The translations under genes and the position numbers were made by a program. From contig SCTK01000008.1 of assembly GCA_004298905.1 (NCBI GenBank), positions 1 through 55,676 on the forward strand: a stretch of DNA of 55,676 nucleotides, given 5' to 3'. The stretch comes from Burkholderiaceae bacterium. Its GTDB lineage: Bacteria; Pseudomonadota; Gammaproteobacteria; Burkholderiales; Burkholderiaceae_D. The notes below the pieces were generated by a model. It did no database searches. It had not been told where the DNA came from and saw only the letters and a list, made by a program, of their open reading frames with translations. Below are positions 51,301 to 55,676 of the stretch, in pieces (positions within the stretch are counted from its first letter, which is position 1; each line of letters begins with the position of its first letter).

Positions 51301-51425
51301 CCCTCGCCCGCAGGCGGGAGAGGGTGGCCCGAAGGGCCGGGTGAGGGCGTTCAACATAGCTCGTTGTTTGCAGCACGAAGTTGTATGCGCCCTCACCCCG
51401 GCCCTCTCCCGCCTGCGGGAGAGGG
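51301..51425. repeat. Large inverted repeat downstream of TonB-dependent receptor
   Basis: The arm at 51301-51349 (from CCCTCGCCCGCAGGCGGGAG to GTGAGGGCG) is repeated in inverted form at 51388-51425 (CGCCCTCACCCCGGCCCTCT onward) around a 38-base centre. It lies 35 bases after the receptor stop codon and may also act as a bidirectional terminator. The rest of the 51034-51459 gap shows a smaller GTAGGACGCG/CGCGTCCTAC palindrome and no gene. Confidence 0.65.
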
Positions 51426-51459
51426 GGAGGTTAGCGTCTTCTCAACGCGCCCTCTGTGT

Positions 51460-53583
51460 TCAGAGTTTGTAAATCCACTCCAGATAGATGGAACGCGGCG
51501 CCATGGGCAGGTCGTTGGGGATTGCTGTGCCGGGCGACAGGGTGGGTTCGCGCACATTGGCGTTGAAAAGGTTGTGGATTGAAGCGGCGAAATCCCATTG
51601 GTATTTACCGCCGATGCTGCGCAGACTCACATCCACGGTGGTGTAGTCGGCGATGTCAGGACGGGTGTCCTGCGCAGCGCCAAACGCCGAGGCCCGTTTG
51701 CGGTCCTCCACCCAGTTGATTTGCGGGCTGAACAACCAGCCGGGGGTAAAACGCCAGTCGGCACGGCCATAGAAGTGGTTATGCGGCGCATAGCCCGCGT
51801 CCCGCTCGGTCGATTGATCCACCGAATGCTGGTAACTGTAATTGCCGGTCAGCCGCAGGTCGCGATCCACATCCCAAACGGTTTCCAGCTCGAAGCCGTG
51901 GCCATTCTGCTTGCCGGTGTTCTGATACGTTGAACCCGGTGAAGGTGCATTACTCACGACGCGAATAATGTCTTTTGCCACATAGCGGAACAGACTCAAG
52001 TTGACCTGCATATCCTTGCGCGCCTGCCAGGCAAAAGCAGTTTCGATGGTACGGATCGTTTCCGGTTTCAGATTGGGGTTGCCATTGGCGACCGGGTTGA
52101 TGCCATATTGCTCGTTGAAGGAAGGCGCGCGGAACGCGGTGCCGTAGAGCAATTTGGCGGTAAGGTTATAGGCAGCATCCCAGACCAGCGCCAGACGTGG
52201 ATTGGTGGTGTTGCCAAAGTCGGAGTAGCGGTCATGACGCAAGCCGGTAGTGAGCGTCCAATCCTTGGCGAAATTCCATTCATCCTGTACGTAAAGGTAA
52301 TTGTTCTTGCGCCGCTGCGGACGGATATGCGGCTGAATCTCGTTATAGTCCATCGCCGGGTCGAGACACACCCCGCCCACCGCGCCACCGAGACAGGTCG
52401 GCACACCGGCAGGACTCAGGAAGAAATTCTTGTGGGTGTCGGTCTTGTATAAATTCAAGTCGTCATGGCCCGCGCCGATACGTAGCGCGTGCTTGTCAAA
52501 GCCGGAATAAGTGGCAAAGGTCGAGAACCTGAATTGCCGTTCCCATCGGCTCGGCCCACCCAACAGGCCATTTGGATATGTGACACCGGCAATGACCGTA
52601 CCGGGTGGGAAGAGCACAGCGCCGTTCGGCGCTTCCTCTGAGTAATAGAGAGCGCTGAGTGTGGCACCCAGGCCCCAATTATTTGTGAATTGCGGGTTGG
52701 CCCAAGAGAGATCGCTGGTGAAACGTTCACTCCTTGCTTTGCTTGTTGGATCCAACGCGGAAGCGGACCCGGCACCAGTGCCAAGGTTGTCGCGCAATTT
52801 GTAGCCGAAACGCAAGCGCCATTGATCCAGATTCAGATCAAGGTTGCCATCAATCGCATCGTAGCCCGTGTTCACGGGGCCGGGCGATCGCGTGACCGCT
52901 GCTTGCGCCGCGTCTCTTTTGATGATTTGCTTCTGGCCATCCGTATGTCCCACCCGCAGGTAGCCAGCAACATTGATTGCCCCGATCGTGCCACCGTGCT
53001 GCACCCACACATCTCCGGTGCCGAAGGAGCCGCCTCCCATGCCTAACTGGGTACCCTGCGTATCCGCTGCGGTTTTGGTAATGATGTTGATCACCCCGGC
53101 ATAGGCATCGGCACCGTACAGTGCAGAACCGGGACCCCGGATGATTTCGATACGAGCGATATTCTCTACTGGTAAGCCACCCCATTGCGTTCCCTTGTCG
53201 CCGGTATACATGGCGGTCATTGGAATGCCGTTTTGCAACATCAACAGTTGTGGATTGGTTGCGCCACCACCGCCTATGCCACGCATAATATAGAGAGGCG
53301 TGTATAGTCCAGCAATACGAGATACGTGTATCCCCGGCACAGTTTCCAATACCTGGTCCAGATCGGTGGCGCCCATCGCGGCGATGTCTTCTGCGGTGAT
53401 CACCGAGGCAACTGCGGGTGCGCGGCGCAAGGGCTGCTTGTTGCCGGTGGCGATGCTCACTGTGGCCTTGTCGCCGTAGGCTTGAGAGAGTTCCTCTTCC
53501 TCGGTGGATTGGGCCAGGAGTGCAGGCACCTGGAGCAGTAGCAGCGAAGCAAGAACGAATGCACGCCAGTCCCAATATTTCAT
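51460..53583 (-). CDS. TonB-dependent outer-membrane receptor
   Basis: A 707-residue outer-membrane receptor. A signal peptide (about 1-25, FVLASLLLLQVPALLAQ) is followed by the plug domain (about 40-165: RRAPAVASVITAEDIAAMGA, VLETVPGIHV, IEIIRGPGSALYGADAYAGV) and a 22-strand barrel with typical LRHDRYSDFG, PRLALVWDAAYN and GTAFRAPSFNEQYG elements. The final strand ends YLEWIYKL. Features resemble siderophore, haem or cobalamin receptors, but the substrate is not set by sequence, and no TonB-ExbBD, periplasmic binding protein or regulator is adjacent. It is divergent from the P450 gene. Confidence 0.92.
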   Translation of the reverse strand: MKYWDWRAFVLASLLLLQVPALLAQSTEEEELSQAYGDKATVSIATGNKQPLRRAPAVASVITAEDIAAMGATDLDQVLETVPGIHVSRIAGLYTPLYIMRGIGGGGATNPQLLMLQNGIPMTAMYTGDKGTQWGGLPVENIARIEIIRGPGSALYGADAYAGVINIITKTAADTQGTQLGMGGGSFGTGDVWVQHGGTIGAINVAGYLRVGHTDGQKQIIKRDAAQAAVTRSPGPVNTGYDAIDGNLDLNLDQWRLRFGYKLRDNLGTGAGSASALDPTSKARSERFTSDLSWANPQFTNNWGLGATLSALYYSEEAPNGAVLFPPGTVIAGVTYPNGLLGGPSRWERQFRFSTFATYSGFDKHALRIGAGHDDLNLYKTDTHKNFFLSPAGVPTCLGGAVGGVCLDPAMDYNEIQPHIRPQRRKNNYLYVQDEWNFAKDWTLTTGLRHDRYSDFGNTTNPRLALVWDAAYNLTAKLLYGTAFRAPSFNEQYGINPVANGNPNLKPETIRTIETAFAWQARKDMQVNLSLFRYVAKDIIRVVSNAPSPGSTYQNTGKQNGHGFELETVWDVDRDLRLTGNYSYQHSVDQSTERDAGYAPHNHFYGRADWRFTPGWLFSPQINWVEDRKRASAFGAAQDTRPDIADYTTVDVSLRSIGGKYQWDFAASIHNLFNANVREPTLSPGTAIPNDLPMAPRSIYLEWIYKL

Positions 53584-53948
53584 TTATTGTCTCCGTTCAT
53601 TCCGCACAAACCCAGGGCAACTCACTGCGGGGCGTCGTGTCGTGTGTGCACTTATGCTTATAACGGGAAATACTAGCGGGCAAGTCTAATACGGAAATCA
53701 ATCTCCGTAAATCACTATCAGGGTAACTGTTGGTGGCTGTCGGTTCGGCGGCACACATGCCAGCTCAAGTTAATGCACCGCTCCCTTGTATCGTCTAAGA
53801 AGCGTTCCTATGAATGGTGAGCAGGTCTTATCGCCATAGCAAGTTTTTCACCTTGTTGTGTCTCCTGCGTATCGCATATAGTCACCTTGATCGGTTTTCG
53901 TAGCGTTCCCCATTTCTTCACTGTTTTCAACCAAGGAACTTACTCGCC
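53584..53948. other. Divergent intergenic region, receptor and P450 promoters
   Basis: A 365-base gap, AT-richer than its surroundings, without a credible gene. On the minus strand TTGCCC and TATAAG (53657-53683, 15-base spacer) are a candidate receptor promoter. On the plus strand TTGTTG and CATATA (53853-53880, 16-base spacer) are a weak candidate for the P450. No clear Fur or other operator was recognised. Confidence 0.4.
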
Positions 53949-55118
53949 ATGACCACTCCAGATATGCGTTTAGACCCCTACCCGCACTACGCCAAGATGC
54001 GCGCCACTGCGCCGGTATTCTTCAACCCGGAACGCCAAGTGTGGGAAGTATATGGCTATCACGACATCCAGACCGTGATGAGCGATCCAGCCACATTCTC
54101 GTCAGAGATTCACAGTGCTGCAGTGCAATCGAGATTGCAGACGATGGCGACGATGGATCCCTCTCGTCATACCCAGCTCCGCAAGTTGATTTCACGCGCC
54201 TTCACGACCAAGACGGTCTCCGCCTTGGAGCCGCGGATCCACACGATCGTTGATGAACTGTTGGATCGAGTCACCAGTGTAGGTCAGATGGATATCATGA
54301 CCGATTTTGCTTTTTCTTTACCGCTCACGGTCATAACAGAATTGCTAGACGTACCTCTGTCGGACTATGAAAAATTCAAGGAATGGTCCGATGCTTTGGT
54401 TCAAATAATCGAACTAGCGGCCCAAGGACAAGCACCTAAGCCACACCTGTTGGAAGCAGTAGAGCAGATCATGCAATACTTGGAAGCAGTCATCATCGAC
54501 CGCCAAAGAAAACCAGGCACTGATCTGATCAGCGGTTTGGTCTCAGCGAGTGTTGATGGTGAGCGGCTGACAATCCATGAAATCGCCAGCACTTGCCGAC
54601 TGTTGCTGATTGCGGGTCATGAGACAACCTCTAATCTCATCGGTAACGCCATGCATCTGCTTCTCGAACATCCTGACGCCCTGGTGCAACTACGTTCAGA
54701 ACCCGATCTTTTACCATCGGCCATTGAGGAAGTTTTACGTTATCGCACACCGTCCCAATTCTTTGGGCGGGTTGCCACCCGTGATGTAGAGCTGGGGGGC
54801 CAGTTGATTCGATCTGGGCAACGGGCGGTGGTCTTTCTTGGCTCGGGCAATCGCGATGCTGCAGCATTCGCCGACCCTGACCGCTTCGACATTACGCGAG
54901 CGCCTGATCGCCACCTGAGCTTCGGCTATGGCATTCATTTTTGCCTCGGTGCCGGATTGGGCCGACTTGAGGCCAGGATAGGAATCAACGCTCTTCTGCA
55001 GCGTTTACCGGATATCCGTTTGGATGAGACGAAAATCATCAAACCGTTAACGTCCTGCGCGCTACTCGGCTTGCATAACTTGCCCGTTCGGTTTTCACCC
55101 ACACCACAATCAACATAA
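53949..55118 (+). CDS. Cytochrome P450
   Basis: A 389-residue soluble bacterial P450 monooxygenase. The I-helix oxygen-activation motif AGHETTSN is at about 222-229, and the K-helix ExxR is Glu-261 to Arg-264 (EVLR). The haem-binding loop [15 protein letters not shown] has the proximal thiolate Cys-332. The sequence order and the N-terminal DPYPHYAKMRATAPVFF fit CYP107-like bacterial enzymes. No ferredoxin or reductase gene is in the window, so redox partners must come from elsewhere. Codon choice looks less GC-biased than that of the neighbours, which with the IS element nearby suggests acquisition. The substrate is unknown. Confidence 0.93.
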   Translation: MTTPDMRLDPYPHYAKMRATAPVFFNPERQVWEVYGYHDIQTVMSDPATFSSEIHSAAVQSRLQTMATMDPSRHTQLRKLISRAFTTKTVSALEPRIHTIVDELLDRVTSVGQMDIMTDFAFSLPLTVITELLDVPLSDYEKFKEWSDALVQIIELAAQGQAPKPHLLEAVEQIMQYLEAVIIDRQRKPGTDLISGLVSASVDGERLTIHEIASTCRLLLIAGHETTSNLIGNAMHLLLEHPDALVQLRSEPDLLPSAIEEVLRYRTPSQFFGRVATRDVELGGQLIRSGQRAVVFLGSGNRDAAAFADPDRFDITRAPDRHLSFGYGIHFCLGAGLGRLEARIGINALLQRLPDIRLDETKIIKPLTSCALLGLHNLPVRFSPTPQST

Positions 55119-55147
55119 GACCGTACTCAAGGACTTTGGCGACTTCC

Positions 55148-55600
55148 TCAGACGTTGCGAAACGTTTCATAGGCGCTTGCGCACGAAGTCTTCTTCACAG
55201 CTTGTACCCGTGCCAAACCACAATGATCTAAACCAGGGGTATCGATGGGGCCGGGACTGATAGTTTTAGACTCTGGTTGGAGGAATACTGCGGTTGTGCC
55301 TGCCGTAAATCGAACCGGCAGAGTGCGCAAACCGAACATCATGCTGGACGACAATGGTTCAATCGATTTTGTGTCATCTAACCGTAAATCCGGTAAGCGC
55401 TGCAGTAGAGCAGCGATTCCGATCCTGCCTTCGAGCCGTCCCAGGCCAGCGCCGAGGCAGTAGTGGATGCCATGCCCGAAAGCCAGGTGGCGATTGGGAG
55501 CGCGCGTAATGTCGAAGCGGTCTGGATCGGGAAATACTGTTGCATCGCGATTGCCTGTGTAACCCTCCCATAAAATCAATCCACGCATAACTAGAGGTCT
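55148..55600 (-). pseudogene. Truncated cytochrome P450 (C-terminal fragment)
   Basis: On the minus strand a reading frame holds only the last quarter of a P450: [20 protein letters not shown], then [15 protein letters not shown] with the haem cysteine, ending LPVRF. Over the shared 83 residues it is about three quarters identical to the neighbouring P450 at 53949. After LPVRF the frame runs on for some 50 unrelated residues, so the normal stop has been lost. Upstream, similarity ends near [10 protein letters not shown], where the IS3-type element begins. The I-helix and ExxR parts are absent. The two P450 copies face each other, 29 bases apart. Confidence 0.8.
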
Positions 55601-55633
55601 TCGGGCAAACTGAGATGCCAAAGGAGGCCTCAA

Positions 55634-55676
55634 ATGCGCAAGAGCAGATTCAGCGAGACCCAGATCATCGGGGTAT
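55634..55676 (+). CDS. IS3-family transposase OrfA (partial, N-terminus)
   Basis: The frame begins [14 protein letters not shown] after an AAAGGAGG site and runs off the right edge. This start is characteristic of the helix-turn-helix OrfA of IS3-family elements. The left end of the element must lie between about 55585 and 55625, but its terminal repeat could not be identified. It borders the truncated P450 on the minus strand. Confidence 0.8.
   Translation, partial: MRKSRFSETQIIGV

Overview
The window looks like chromosomal DNA from a betaproteobacterium (Burkholderiales, Rhodocyclales or Nitrosomonadales; I cannot place it more finely). This rests on the gene families present: a VC_2705-type acetate symporter beside acs, a long DUF748 protein, bifunctional MnmC, a [4Fe-4S] class I fumarase, a short-loop CydAB, RarA next to SerS, and DUF2937, DUF1178 and DUF3185 proteins. 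Most genes are GC-rich. There is no phage or plasmid backbone, no rRNA and no CRISPR array. A transposase tail lies at the left edge and the start of an IS3-family transposase at the right edge.

Layout. 1-7100: IS remnant, MFS transporter, a decayed plus an intact tRNA-Ser, three unknown or DUF membrane proteins, rarA-serS, tRNA-Ser(CGA). 7150-13750: DUF748 envelope protein, patatin-like lipoprotein, NlpC/P60 hydrolase, a response regulator with a degenerate GGDEF domain, an unknown membrane protein. 13880-22930: fumarase, mnmC, acs, a short leader ORF with an internal terminator, acetate-type symporter, tRNA-Ser(GGA), FAH-family enzyme. 22990-28600: cydAB, tRNA-Arg, uup, then tRNA-Gly, tRNA-Cys, a REPIN-like palindrome and tRNA-Leu, then a DUF1178 protein. 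28680-32400: universal stress protein, nadB, an aminotransferase, a lone PIN protein.

32426-37761 is the most distinctive block. It is a minus-strand signalling operon of REC-PAS, HDOD, REC-HD-GYP, REC, histidine kinase and a small CxxC/CPC protein, interrupted by a 268-bp MITE-like element with perfect 26-bp terminal inverted repeats. A paralogous PAS histidine kinase (44999), a PAS-GGDEF cyclase (42423) and the degenerate GGDEF regulator (11921), which keeps a c-di-GMP I-site, suggest a shared c-di-GMP theme.

38030-51050: LCAT-like lipoprotein, cytochrome b561 with two YceI proteins, srkA, the cyclase, dbpA, the PAS kinase, a membrane-tethered TAXI protein, an M48 lipoprotein, a fatty-acid hydroxylase, and a set of small stress-type membrane or exported proteins (DUF3185, a 49-aa lmo0937-type protein, a CigR-like protein). 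51460-55676: TonB-dependent receptor, an intact cytochrome P450, and an inverted, truncated P450 paralogue cut at the IS3-type element.

The intergenic DNA is rich in structure. Arrays of small hairpins with three-base loops flank all three serine tRNA genes. REP/REPIN palindromes lie by the Arg, Cys and Leu tRNA genes, and two MITE-like hairpin elements are present.
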